Shown in pieces: positions 26,398 to 34,931 of a stretch of DNA of 64,000 nucleotides (position 1 is the first letter of the stretch; each line of letters opens with the position of its first letter). Position numbers and translations under genes: made by a program. The DNA lies in the NCBI GenBank assembly GCA_900545925.1, contig URAZ01000017.1, positions 12,074-76,073 on the forward strand, given 5' to 3'. This stretch comes from an uncultured Eubacteriales bacterium. Lineage in GTDB: Bacteria > Bacillota > Clostridia > Oscillospirales > Oscillospiraceae. The notes under the pieces were generated by a model. That model did no database searches, was not told the DNA's origin, and was given only the letters and a program-made list of their open reading frames with translations.

Positions 26398-27740
26398 CTC
26401 ATACGATAGGCATGATCTCGCTTGGCTGCGCCAAAAATCAGGTCAATGCCGAACATATGCTCTGGCTGCTGCGGCAGGCAGGCTATGAGATCAGCCCCGA
26501 CCCGGACGGCGCAGAACTCGTTATTGTCAACACCTGCGGCTTTATTGAGTCCGCCAAGACAGAGGCTATCGACAACATTCTGGCCATGGCGCAGCTGAAG
26601 GCAGAGGGCAGAATCCAGAAGATTCTTGTGACTGGCTGTTTGGCCCAACGCTATCAGGAAGAAATTTTGAAGGAATTGCCGGAAGTTGATGGTGTCCTTG
26701 GAACCGGTTCTTATTACGATGTTGCGAATGCCGTTGGACAGGTTTTGTCTGGCAAGCGTTACAAGCGCTTCGACGACATCAACGCCGCCCAGTCGGAAGA
26801 CGGCCGGATTCTCACAACACCGGAATATTATGCTTATCTGAAAATCGCGGAGGGCTGCGACAATCACTGCGCGTACTGCGTCATTCCAAAGCTTCGCGGC
26901 AAGCTTCGCAGCCGCCCGATGGAGGAACTGGTAAAGGAAGCAGAGCAACTTGCAGCCGACGGCGTGAAAGAATTGATCGTTGTGGCGCAGGACACCAGCC
27001 GCTACGGCCTCGATCTCTACGGCGAGCGGAAGCTTGCGGAGCTGCTGCGCAGGCTCTGCAAAATCGACGGGCTGGTCTGGGTCCGGGTACATTATCTCTA
27101 TCCCGATGAAATGTCGCAGGAGCTGATCGACGTTCTGGCAAACGAGCCGAAGATCGTCAAATATCTGGATATTCCCATCCAGCATATCAACGACGAGATC
27201 CTGCGTAAAATGAACCGGCGCGGCAACGGCGAATATGTCCGGCAGCTGTTCACAAAGCTCCGCCATGAGATCCCCGGCCTTGTGCTCCGCACGAGCCTCA
27301 TTACCGGTCTTCCCGGCGAAGGCGAGGAAGAATTCGAGCAGCTTTGCGACTTCCTGAAGGAATATAAGCTTGAGCGCGTGGGTGCGTTTGCATTTTCACC
27401 GGAAGAGGGCACACGCGCAGCCGAAATGGAATATCCTGATACCGAGATCGCCAAGCAGCGCGCAGAGCAGGTTGCAGAGATTCAGTCGCGCATTATGGAC
27501 GACTATAACGAGTCCTGTGTCGGTCAGGTCATGCAGGTGCTCTGCGAGGGCTATGACCCGGACGAGGACAGCTATTACGGCAGAACCTATGCCGATTCTC
27601 CCGACATCGACGGGAAGATCTGGTTCACAGCGGAAAAACATATCAAGACCGGCGATTTTGTAGACATCCATGTGTTGGATACCTACGACGGAGAGCTTGT
27701 CGGCGTACTGGAGGAAGAATACAATGACGACTGCGAGTAA
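26394..27740 (+). CDS. rimO: Ribosomal protein uS12 methylthiotransferase RimO
   Basis: A 448-residue radical-SAM enzyme that adds a methylthio group to the conserved Asp of ribosomal protein S12. The N-terminal UPF0004 domain carries Cys residues in SLGCAKNQVNAE, VNTCGF and VTGCLAQRY for the auxiliary Fe-S cluster; the radical-SAM cluster motif is EGCDNHCAYCVIP; a TRAM domain closes the chain (VLCEGYDPDEDSYYGRTYADSPDIDG). The S12-type sequence CAKNQVNAE favours RimO over MiaB. It overlaps pgsA by 17 bases. Confidence 0.95.
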   Translation: MTHTIGMISLGCAKNQVNAEHMLWLLRQAGYEISPDPDGAELVIVNTCGFIESAKTEAIDNILAMAQLKAEGRIQKILVTGCLAQRYQEEILKELPEVDGVLGTGSYYDVANAVGQVLSGKRYKRFDDINAAQSEDGRILTTPEYYAYLKIAEGCDNHCAYCVIPKLRGKLRSRPMEELVKEAEQLAADGVKELIVVAQDTSRYGLDLYGERKLAELLRRLCKIDGLVWVRVHYLYPDEMSQELIDVLANEPKIVKYLDIPIQHINDEILRKMNRRGNGEYVRQLFTKLRHEIPGLVLRTSLITGLPGEGEEEFEQLCDFLKEYKLERVGAFAFSPEEGTRAAEMEYPDTEIAKQRAEQVAEIQSRIMDDYNESCVGQVMQVLCEGYDPDEDSYYGRTYADSPDIDGKIWFTAEKHIKTGDFVDIHVLDTYDGELVGVLEEEYNDDCE

Positions 27741-28266
27741 AATTACCCTTGTCCGTGTAGTGCTGATCCCGGTCTACATGGTTCTGATGCTGCTGTCGGC
27801 GAACGGCGCGGACTGGCTGCGCTGGGCCGCTGTTGCGGTCTTTGTGATCGCCAGCATTTCCGATTTTTTGGACGGCTATATTGCCCGCCACTACAATCAG
27901 GTCAGCGATTTCGGCAAATTCCTCGACCCGCTGGCCGATAAGCTGCTGGTGACGGCCTGCATGATGATTTTCGTCGGCTGGGGCCGGATGCCGTCCTGGG
28001 TCGTGTTCATCGTGATCGCGCGCGAGTTTGCCATCAGCGGCCTGCGCATGGTCGCGGCCAGCAATGGAACTGTAATTGCCGCCGGATGGAGCGGTAAGAT
28101 CAAGACCTCCTGCACGATGGTAGGCCTGATCGCCATGATGGTGCTGCCAAACCTCTCGACACTGGACCTGATTGTGAATATCGTGATTTTGGCCACGACA
28201 GTCTATTCGGGGGTGGAGTATTTCTGCAAAAACTGGGCCTGCCTCGGCCTTGGGAAGAAAGCTTGA
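27724..28266 (+). CDS. pgsA: CDP-diacylglycerol-glycerol-3-phosphate 3-phosphatidyltransferase PgsA
   Basis: A 180-residue integral membrane enzyme for phosphatidylglycerol synthesis. The CDP-alcohol phosphotransferase signature is complete: SDFLDGYIARHYNQVSDFGK followed by FLDPLADK. About five spans are visible. The start chosen is the ATG inside the end of rimO, because translation from it gives the family's N-terminus (ASKITLVRVVLIPVYM); the longer frame is rimO shadow. Downstream, plsY supplies the acyl-phospholipid branch elsewhere in the window. Confidence 0.93.
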   Translation: MTTASKITLVRVVLIPVYMVLMLLSANGADWLRWAAVAVFVIASISDFLDGYIARHYNQVSDFGKFLDPLADKLLVTACMMIFVGWGRMPSWVVFIVIAREFAISGLRMVAASNGTVIAAGWSGKIKTSCTMVGLIAMMVLPNLSTLDLIVNIVILATTVYSGVEYFCKNWACLGLGKKA

Positions 28267-28273
28267 CTCAGGC

Positions 28274-28302
28274 TTGACTTTTTTCCGTTCCAATGATATG
28301 AT
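28274..28302 (+). promoter_or_regulatory. Promoter of the cysE-cysS unit
   Basis: TTGACT (28274-28279), a 17-base spacer and TATGAT (28297-28302). Transcription would start near 28309, giving a leader of about 240 bases. Confidence 0.75.
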
Positions 28303-28308
28303 TTCCCA

Positions 28309-28530
28309 AGAAAATTCAATATCGCGTTGATCGAAAAGAGTACCGCAGTTTTACTTTTTCAGAGAGTCTCCGCCGTCGGCTGCAAACGGAGGCAAAGATA
28401 GTGCGGGAATGTGCGTTCGGGAGCGAGGGGAGACCCCGTTGAGGCTGACGTTACAGCCAGAGCAAGAAATCAGAGTGGAACCGCGAGTTTTTTAACCCGC
28501 CTCTTGAGCAATTCAGGAGGCGGGTTTTAT
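28309..28530 (+). promoter_or_regulatory. T-box riboswitch, probably cysteine specific
   Basis: The leader carries the T-box core AGAGTGGAACCGCG at 28473-28486, which pairs with the free CCA end of uncharged tRNA, followed by a terminator stem (28494-28526, arms AACCCGCCTC and GAGGCGGGTT, then TTTAT). Upstream, CCGCA and TGCGG can close Stem I, and AGAGAG is the usual Stem I bulge. Two TGC triplets (28402-28404 and 28412-28414) lie where the specifier codon is expected, and the genes controlled are cysE and cysS, so low charged tRNA-Cys should raise cysteine synthesis and charging. The exact specifier was not modelled. Confidence 0.88.
28494..28530 (+). terminator. Regulatory terminator of the T-box leader
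   Basis: A 10-bp GC-rich stem with an inner TGA/TCA pairing, followed by TTTTAT; it is the competing structure to the T-box antiterminator. Confidence 0.8.
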
Positions 28531-28546
28531 ATTGGAGGAACTGTCT

Positions 28547-29170
28547 TTGCATTTATTGGAGGATATCCGGGCATATAAGAAAAACGACCCCGCCGCGCGT
28601 TCGGCTATTGAGGTTATGCTGTTGTATAACGGTCTGCACGCGACGATTGACTACCGGATCGCGCACTGGTTTTACCGACGGCGATGCTTTTTCATCGCCC
28701 GCGCAATCTCACAGTGGTCAAAGATGTGGACTGGGATTGAGATCCACCCCGGTGCGACCATCGGCCGTCGGCTGGTCATTGACCACGGGACCGGCATTGT
28801 GATCGGCGAGACTGCCGAAATTGGGGACGATTGTCTGCTCTATCAGGGCGTAACGCTCGGCGGCACAGGCAAGGACGTCGGCAAGCGCCATCCGACGCTT
28901 GGCAATAACGTCATGGTCGGCTCTGGCGCAAAGGTGCTGGGCCCGTTCCGTGTTGGTAACAACGCCCGCATCGCGGCAAACGCTGTGGTGCTGCGTGAAG
29001 TACCGGAGGGAGCGACGGTCGTCGGCGTTCCGGGCCGAATCGTCCGACTTTGCGGCGATAAGCTTGACCATATCCACACACCCGACCCGGTCATGCTGGA
29101 AATCGAGGAACTCAAGCGCCGCATGGCGCTGCTGGAAGAACAGATCAACGATACAAAAAAGGAGACTTGA
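28547..29170 (+). CDS. cysE: Serine O-acetyltransferase CysE
   Basis: A 207-residue cytoplasmic enzyme that makes O-acetylserine, the first committed step of cysteine synthesis. The left-handed beta-helix hexapeptide repeats are clear (IEIHPGATIGRRLVIDHGTGIVIGETAEIGDDCLLYQGVTLGG), with catalytic Asp-His in IDHGTG and the His of KRHPTLGNNV. The start is a TTG with GGAGG 8 bases upstream; an in-frame TTG five codons earlier abuts the site. It is shorter than E. coli CysE at the N-terminus, as in Gram-positives. It is 2 bases from cysS. Confidence 0.94.
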   Translation: MHLLEDIRAYKKNDPAARSAIEVMLLYNGLHATIDYRIAHWFYRRRCFFIARAISQWSKMWTGIEIHPGATIGRRLVIDHGTGIVIGETAEIGDDCLLYQGVTLGGTGKDVGKRHPTLGNNVMVGSGAKVLGPFRVGNNARIAANAVVLREVPEGATVVGVPGRIVRLCGDKLDHIHTPDPVMLEIEELKRRMALLEEQINDTKKET

Positions 29171-29172
29171 CG

Positions 29173-30624
29173 ATGTATCTTTACAACTCTGCCACACACA
29201 AAAAGGAAGAATTTGTCCCCTATGACCCGAAGCTGGTCAAAATGTATACCTGCGGCCCGACGGTCTATCACTTTGCGCATATTGGCAATTTGCGTAGCTA
29301 TATCATGGAGGATGTGCTGGAAAAATACCTCCGCTACGCGGGCTATCCCGTGAAGCGCGTCATGAACATCACAGACGTCGGCCATCTGACCTCCGACGCG
29401 GATGAGGGAGAAGACAAGATGCTCAAGGGCGCCCGCCGCGAGCATAAAACTGTCATGGAGATTGCCAAGTTCTACACTGACGCTTTTTTTGACGACTGCC
29501 GCAAGCTGAACATCAAGAAGCCCGACGTTGTTCAGCCAGCTACCGGCTGCATTGATGAGTATATCAAGATCATTACCAAGCTTCTCGACACAGGCTATGC
29601 CTACATTGAGGGCGGCAATGTATACTTTGACACATCTAAGCTTGAAAAATACTATATTTTCAACGATCACAAGGAAGAAGACCTCGCCGTCGGCGTCCGC
29701 GAGGGCGTCGAGGAGGATACGAACAAGCGCAACAAGAACGACTTTGTGCTCTGGTTCACAAAATCCAAGTTTGAAGATCAGGCGCTCAAGTGGGATTCTC
29801 CGTGGGGCGTTGGCTATCCGGGCTGGCACATCGAATGTACCGGCATTTCGCTCAAATATCTGGGCGAGCACCTCGATATCCACTGCGGCGGCATCGACAA
29901 TGCCTTCCCGCACCATACGAACGAAATTGCGCAGTCGGAAAGCTATATTGGCCACCACTGGTGCAATTACTGGATGCACGTTATGCACCTGAATACTGCC
30001 AGCGGCAAAATGTCCAAATCGAAGGGCGAATTTTTGACGGTGTCCCTGCTCGAACAGAAGGGTTATGACCCATTGTGCTACCGCCTGTTCTGCCTGCAGA
30101 GCCACTACCGCCGTAATCTGGTCTTCACATGGGATAACCTCGACAATGCTGCAGGAACGTATCAGAAGCTACTGACCAAGATCGCCGCATTGAAGCCCGG
30201 CGATGGAGAGATTGACGAAGATGCTGTGGCGGTTCTGCGAGAAAAATTCAACGCTGCGCTCGGCAACGACCTCAACACGTCTCTCGCCATTACAGCTCTG
30301 TATGACGTGCTCAAGTATAAGACCAGCGATGCAACGAAACTGTTTGTTCTTGATGACTTTGACAAGGTGCTGAGCCTTGACTTGTGCAAAAAGGCTGATG
30401 AGATCCGCAAGCGCAATGCGGCGGAAAAGCCCGCCGCAGGCGCGTATTCCATCTTCTGCGAGGACGGCAATGATGATCCCGCTGTGACCGCGCAGATCCA
30501 GGCGCGCTACGATGCGAAGAAAGCCAAGAACTTTGCCGAGGCCGACCGTATCCGCGATGAACTTAAGTCGCAGGGCGTTGAAATCACCGATATCCCTGGC
30601 GGTGTAAAGTGGAAGCACATCTGA
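29173..30624 (+). CDS. cysS: Cysteinyl-tRNA synthetase
   Basis: A 483-residue class I synthetase. It has the HIGH-type motif FAHIGNLRSYIMEDVL, the zinc site Cys in YTCGPTVY and later WHIECTGIS-HCGGIDNAFPHHTNEIAQSE, and KMSKSKG. The C-terminal helical bundle includes LNTSLAITALYDVL and ends GVKWKHI. The ATG follows GGAG by 8 bases. It is the second gene under the T-box and ends in a terminator. Confidence 0.97.
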   Translation: MYLYNSATHKKEEFVPYDPKLVKMYTCGPTVYHFAHIGNLRSYIMEDVLEKYLRYAGYPVKRVMNITDVGHLTSDADEGEDKMLKGARREHKTVMEIAKFYTDAFFDDCRKLNIKKPDVVQPATGCIDEYIKIITKLLDTGYAYIEGGNVYFDTSKLEKYYIFNDHKEEDLAVGVREGVEEDTNKRNKNDFVLWFTKSKFEDQALKWDSPWGVGYPGWHIECTGISLKYLGEHLDIHCGGIDNAFPHHTNEIAQSESYIGHHWCNYWMHVMHLNTASGKMSKSKGEFLTVSLLEQKGYDPLCYRLFCLQSHYRRNLVFTWDNLDNAAGTYQKLLTKIAALKPGDGEIDEDAVAVLREKFNAALGNDLNTSLAITALYDVLKYKTSDATKLFVLDDFDKVLSLDLCKKADEIRKRNAAEKPAAGAYSIFCEDGNDDPAVTAQIQARYDAKKAKNFAEADRIRDELKSQGVEITDIPGGVKWKHI

Positions 30625-30631
30625 GCAAACA

Positions 30632-30660
30632 AAACCCGGAGCATTTGCTCCGGGTTTGCG
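30632..30660 (+). terminator. Rho-independent terminator of cysE-cysS
   Basis: A 12-bp stem (AAACCCGGAGCA with TGCTCCGGGTTT) with a tight 2-4 base loop and a short T run. Confidence 0.7.
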
Positions 30661-30700
30661 CATCAAAAGATTATCCAATCTGAATTTACAGGAGTAGCTA

Positions 30701-31159
30701 ATGAAAATATGCCAGCTGACAAACAGCACCGAAAAACAGGCTGTGACGCGGAGCATTCTGGAAGCGCTTCCGGAATGGTTCGGTATCCCAGAGGCAAGGG
30801 AGGATTACATCACAGAAAGCGGCGATAAACAATTCTTCTGCGCCTATGACGCAGACAAGCCCGTTGGTTTTTTATATCTGAAAGAAACAGGAACGGCTAC
30901 CGTTGAATTATACGTTATGGGCGTCTTAAAGGAATACCATCGCCAGGGGATTGGACGGGAACTGTTTCAAAGTGCAAAAGAAGCAGCAGGCAAAGCCGGT
31001 TATTCTTTTATGCAGGTAAAAACTGTACAGATGGGAAAATACGAGGAATATGACCGCACAAATCAGTTTTACCTGTCACTCGGCTTTCAGGAATTTGAGG
31101 TATTTCCGACATTATGGGATGAATGGAATCCCTGTCAGGTATATGTGATGGCGATATAA
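30701..31159 (+). CDS. GNAT family N-acetyltransferase
   Basis: A 152-residue acetyltransferase. The acetyl-CoA loop is HRQGIGRELFQSAKEAA and the C-terminal Tyr region is NQFYLSLGFQEFEVF; PVGFLYLKE is the central beta strand. The substrate cannot be deduced. It has AGGAG 6 bases from the ATG and is monocistronic between the cysS terminator and a convergent gene. Confidence 0.85.
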   Translation: MKICQLTNSTEKQAVTRSILEALPEWFGIPEAREDYITESGDKQFFCAYDADKPVGFLYLKETGTATVELYVMGVLKEYHRQGIGRELFQSAKEAAGKAGYSFMQVKTVQMGKYEEYDRTNQFYLSLGFQEFEVFPTLWDEWNPCQVYVMAI

Positions 31160-31193
31160 CATTACACCTAGCCAACGCGCAGCTTGCGGTGGT

Positions 31194-31736
31194 TTATTTC
31201 TTTGGCTTTCGGTCGAAAAACGGGGATTTTCCGCTTACGCTGAGGGGAAGGCCGAGAACCAGCGTTGCTTTTTCACCAAGCAGGCCGAGGCTTTTTGCTG
31301 CACGGCCGACAGAGAACATCACACGGCTGTCTACACGCGCATCAGCTGCGGCAGAAACAGCGGAACCAATGGCGATGCCGACGTCAACGGCGTCCCACGC
31401 GCACAGACCATCTTGCTTTGCACAGTCGGCGCAGCTTTTAAAATGACAGTACTGACAGCCTGCGTCAAGTCCACGCCGCACTTCTTCCATTCCAAAAAGC
31501 ACAACGGCGTCGGCTGCGTCGAGGTTGTCTGCGTCGCGGCTGAAAAACGCATACTTCAGTTCATCAGCCAGCTTTCGCATATGCGCAGCCAGTTGTGTTT
31601 TCTCATCTCCCGTTAAAACGCAGGTTACAAGCCCATCCATGCCTCTGGTCTTCGGGGCTGTACGCGCAGCAGCGCAGACCTTTGCTACCGTATCCAGAAC
31701 AGCGCGGGATTCCATGTCCTTTGAAGAGTAGATCAT
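31194..31736 (-). CDS. DUF2148 ferredoxin-domain protein
   Basis: A 180-residue soluble protein with a Cys-rich cluster AGCQYCHFKSCADC-GLCAWDAVDVGIAIGSAV, the hallmark of the DUF2148 family, likely an Fe-S protein of anaerobes. The N-terminus (SSKDMESRAVLDTVAKVCAAARTAPKTRG) resembles nitroreductase-type starts. Function unknown. AGGAG lies 9 bases before the ATG, and the gene is divergent from polA. Confidence 0.82.
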   Translation of the reverse strand: MIYSSKDMESRAVLDTVAKVCAAARTAPKTRGMDGLVTCVLTGDEKTQLAAHMRKLADELKYAFFSRDADNLDAADAVVLFGMEEVRRGLDAGCQYCHFKSCADCAKQDGLCAWDAVDVGIAIGSAVSAAADARVDSRVMFSVGRAAKSLGLLGEKATLVLGLPLSVSGKSPFFDRKPKK

Positions 31737-31764
31737 ATCGATACGCTCCTTTTCGTTTTTATTC

Positions 31765-31793
31765 AGTATAGTGTTTTTTCAGGAAACCGTCAA
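31765..31793 (-). promoter_or_regulatory. Promoter of the DUF2148 gene
   Basis: On the minus strand TTGACG (31788-31793), 17-base spacer, TATACT (31765-31770). Confidence 0.75.
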
Positions 31794-31810
31794 CCTGTGA
31801 AGCGCCTTTC

Positions 31811-31839
31811 TTGAAAGAAAGACAGAAATGTGATAAACT
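31811..31839 (+). promoter_or_regulatory. Promoter of polA-rimI-tsaD
   Basis: TTGAAA (31811-31816), 17-base spacer, TAAACT (31834-31839), about 30 bases before the polA ATG. Confidence 0.65.
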
Positions 31840-31869
31840 AAATACAGAAATGCAAAGGAGTTTACGCCC

Positions 31870-34476
31870 ATGAAGCTGATGGTTCTCGATGGAAACAGCG
31901 TCATTAACCGTGCCTATTACGGTGTCCGCGCACTGACAACCAAGGATGGGTTCTTTACTAACGCAATTTACGGGTTTTTGAATATTCTTGAGAAACTCCG
32001 CGCAGAGGAACAGCCAGACGCGCTCTGCGTCGCGTTCGATCTCAAGGCACCGACATTCCGCCATTTGCAATACGACGGATACAAGGCTACGCGCCATCCC
32101 ATGCCTGATGAACTTGCTATGCAGATGCCTGTCATGAAGGACGTTCTGCGGGCCATGCAGATTCCAATTTTTGAGTGCGAGGGCTGGGAAGCTGATGACG
32201 TGATCGGTACGATCGGAAAGCGGTGCAGCCATGCGGGCTGGAACTGCGTGATCGTCACCGGAGACCGGGATTCCTTACAGCTGATCGACGAGCATGTGAC
32301 GGTTAAGCTTGTCTCGTCCAAGCTGTCTCAGACCGTCGCGGTCAATTATGACCCTGCAAAATTCCGCGAGGAATATGGCTTTGACCCGATCCATCTGATC
32401 GACCTGAAAGCCCTCATGGGTGACAGTTCGGACAATATTCCAGGCGTTGCGGGCGTCGGCCCGAAAACGGCAACGCAGCTTCTGCTGGATTATGGCACGC
32501 TGGACGGCGTGTATGCGCATTTGGACGCAATCAAGGAAAAGCTGCGCGCAAAGCTTGAACAGGGGAAGGATAGTGCCTATCTCTCTTACGATTTAGCAAC
32601 AATCCGCTGCGAAGCGCCGATTGCGTTTTCGCCGGAAGCATGTCTCGTGCAGCCATATGACGAGGCTGCATTGTACAGGTTGTTCACACGCCTGGAGTTT
32701 ACGCGTCTGATTTCCCGGTACGGCCTGCACGCGCCGCAGGAAGCAGCGGAGAACGGAAGCCTTGAGGGCATCTGCACAAGCGAAGCGGTATATGATGCTG
32801 CCCGTGCCGAGGCGCTTGCAGCATCCTTTCAGAAAGAACATTATGTAACTTTAGCTACCGAATCAGACTTATCTGGAATTGCTGTTGTCACAGGGGAATC
32901 TGGCTATTATTTTGGCCATGAAGCACTGAAAAGCAGAAGTTTTATGTCAACTCTGCTCGGCGCGTCTGTGAAGAAAGTCGTGCATGACTGCAAGCCGCTT
33001 ATGCGCCGCTTGCTGGAACTGGGATATCCGGCAGATGGGTTTATTTTTGATACCGCGCTGGCTGCTTATGATCTGGATGCAACACAGGGCAGCTATGAAC
33101 TTGACCGCGTGGTTATACATCAGCTTGGCTTTGAGATCGGCCGCGCAGACAAGGAAGAAGTTGGTGAAGAGGCTGCGCGCGTGTGCAATCGACTTGCGGA
33201 GGCAGCTGCGATCTCAGCGCTGTATGACGCGCTGCCGGAAAAGCTTGCGCAGAACGGTATGGAAAAACTCTATTATGAGATTGAATTGCCGCTCTGTCGG
33301 GTGCTGGCTGAAATGGAATGTATCGGTGTCAAGGCTGACCAGATGGCGCTGATCTCATTTGGAAACATGCTGCAAAGCCGCATTGAAGCGGCTCAACAGA
33401 CCATTTTCAGCTTTGCCGGGCGGGAATTCAACATCAATTCTACCAAACAGCTTGGAGAAGTCCTTTTCGACGAACTATGCCTGCCAGCAGGTAAAAAAAC
33501 CAAGAGCGGCTACTCAACAAACGCAGATGTGCTTGAAAAACTCAAGGGCAAGCATCCAATCATTGAAGCGATCCTTGATTACCGCGCTATGACGAAGCTG
33601 AAAAGCACCTATGCGGATGGCCTTGTTAAGCAAATTGCCGACGACGGACGCATCCACACTACATTCCAGAACATGGTCACAGCTACAGGCCGCTTGTCCT
33701 CGACAGACCCAAATCTGCAGAATATTCCCATCCGCACGGAACTTGGCAGTGAGATCCGCAGGATGTTTGTTCCCAGCGACGGCTGTGTCTTCGTCGATGC
33801 GGATTACAGTCAGATTGAACTGCGTGTGCTGGCGCATATCGCAGATGACAAGACCATGCAGGAAGCATTCCGGTCCGGCTTTGATATCCATACTGCAACC
33901 GCCGCACAGGTCTTTGGGGTGGAGCCGGAGCAGGTCACGCCGCTTATGCGCCGCCACGCAAAGGCTGTCAATTTTGGCATTGTATATGGAATTTCGGAGT
34001 TTTCGCTCTCAGAAGACATTGGCGTTACACGCAAGGAAGCGCGGCAGTATATTGACAATTATCTGGCACATTATGCAGGCGTCCGAACTTATATGCACGA
34101 AATTGTCGAGCAGGCAAAACGTGACGGCTATGTGACCACACTTTTCGGCCGCCGCCGCGAGTTGTCGGAACTCAAAAGCAGCAACTTCAATATTCGTTCC
34201 TTCGGTGAGCGCGTTGCGCTTAACACGCCCATTCAGGGTACGGCAGCTGATATTATCAAGCTGGCCATGATCCGTGTTGACGCTGCGCTCAGAAAGCAAA
34301 AACTCAAGGCACGTCTTGTTTTGCAGGTTCACGATGAATTGATCGTTGAATGTCCGATCAAGGAGGCGGAGCAGGTCAAAAAAATCGTGACTGCTGAGAT
34401 GGAAAACGTTGTGCGTCTGAACGTTCCGTTGCTGGCGGAGGCAAAGTCCGGCGCAAGTTGGTACGAGGCGAAATGA
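31870..34476 (+). CDS. polA: DNA polymerase I
   Basis: An 868-residue repair polymerase. Residues 1-290 are the 5'-3' exonuclease (LMVLDGNSVINRAYYG, ADDVIGTIG, VTGDRDSLQLI, helix-hairpin-helix GDSSDNIPGVAGVGPKTA). The 3'-5' exonuclease region at about 310-470 is present but the metal-binding DxE is replaced (VTLATESD), so proofreading is probably lost, as in many Gram-positive PolI. Polymerase motifs are intact: A DADYSQIELRVLAHI, B RRHAKAVNFGIVYGIS and C LQVHDELIVE. It overlaps rimI by 4 bases. Confidence 0.97.
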   Translation: MKLMVLDGNSVINRAYYGVRALTTKDGFFTNAIYGFLNILEKLRAEEQPDALCVAFDLKAPTFRHLQYDGYKATRHPMPDELAMQMPVMKDVLRAMQIPIFECEGWEADDVIGTIGKRCSHAGWNCVIVTGDRDSLQLIDEHVTVKLVSSKLSQTVAVNYDPAKFREEYGFDPIHLIDLKALMGDSSDNIPGVAGVGPKTATQLLLDYGTLDGVYAHLDAIKEKLRAKLEQGKDSAYLSYDLATIRCEAPIAFSPEACLVQPYDEAALYRLFTRLEFTRLISRYGLHAPQEAAENGSLEGICTSEAVYDAARAEALAASFQKEHYVTLATESDLSGIAVVTGESGYYFGHEALKSRSFMSTLLGASVKKVVHDCKPLMRRLLELGYPADGFIFDTALAAYDLDATQGSYELDRVVIHQLGFEIGRADKEEVGEEAARVCNRLAEAAAISALYDALPEKLAQNGMEKLYYEIELPLCRVLAEMECIGVKADQMALISFGNMLQSRIEAAQQTIFSFAGREFNINSTKQLGEVLFDELCLPAGKKTKSGYSTNADVLEKLKGKHPIIEAILDYRAMTKLKSTYADGLVKQIADDGRIHTTFQNMVTATGRLSSTDPNLQNIPIRTELGSEIRRMFVPSDGCVFVDADYSQIELRVLAHIADDKTMQEAFRSGFDIHTATAAQVFGVEPEQVTPLMRRHAKAVNFGIVYGISEFSLSEDIGVTRKEARQYIDNYLAHYAGVRTYMHEIVEQAKRDGYVTTLFGRRRELSELKSSNFNIRSFGERVALNTPIQGTAADIIKLAMIRVDAALRKQKLKARLVLQVHDELIVECPIKEAEQVKKIVTAEMENVVRLNVPLLAEAKSGASWYEAK

Positions 34477-34931
34477 AAATGACGAGAGAAATCGCCATAA
34501 CACCGATGGAAGCAGAGCAGCTTGCACAGATCGCTGCACTGGAGACGTCCTGCTTTTCCGACCCGTGGCCGGAATCGATTCTTGCGCATGAATTGCAGAA
34601 TCCGTTGAGCCTCTGGCTTTGCGCCATGGATGGAGATATCGTCACGGGCTATATCGGCAGCCAGACGGTTCTGGGTGAATCCGATATGATGAACGTTGCT
34701 GTGCATCCGGATTACCGTCGGCACGGTATTGGCCGGGCACTCGTTCTCGCGCTGTGTGAGGCGCTGAAAAAACAAATGCTGGCAACGAGCCTGACGCTTG
34801 AAGTCCGGGATTCCAACTTGCCTGCAATCGCACTCTATGCCTCGCTCGGCTTTGAGCAGATCGGACTGCGGAAAAACTATTACCAACACCCCAAAGAGGA
34901 TGCGCGCATTCTCAGAAAGGAACTGAAATGA
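34473..34931 (+). CDS. rimI: Ribosomal protein N-alanine acetyltransferase RimI
   Basis: A 152-residue GNAT enzyme. It has IAALETSCFSDPWPESILAHELQNP, typical of RimI, the CoA loop HPDYRRHGIGRALVLAL and the C-terminal LYASLGFEQIGLRKNYYQHPKEDA. It may acetylate ribosomal protein S18. The start is either this ATG, overlapping the polA stop, or the ATG two codons later, which is better spaced from GAGG. It lies directly before tsaD, with which it overlaps by 4 bases, a common pairing. Confidence 0.9.
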   Translation: MKMTREIAITPMEAEQLAQIAALETSCFSDPWPESILAHELQNPLSLWLCAMDGDIVTGYIGSQTVLGESDMMNVAVHPDYRRHGIGRALVLALCEALKKQMLATSLTLEVRDSNLPAIALYASLGFEQIGLRKNYYQHPKEDARILRKELK

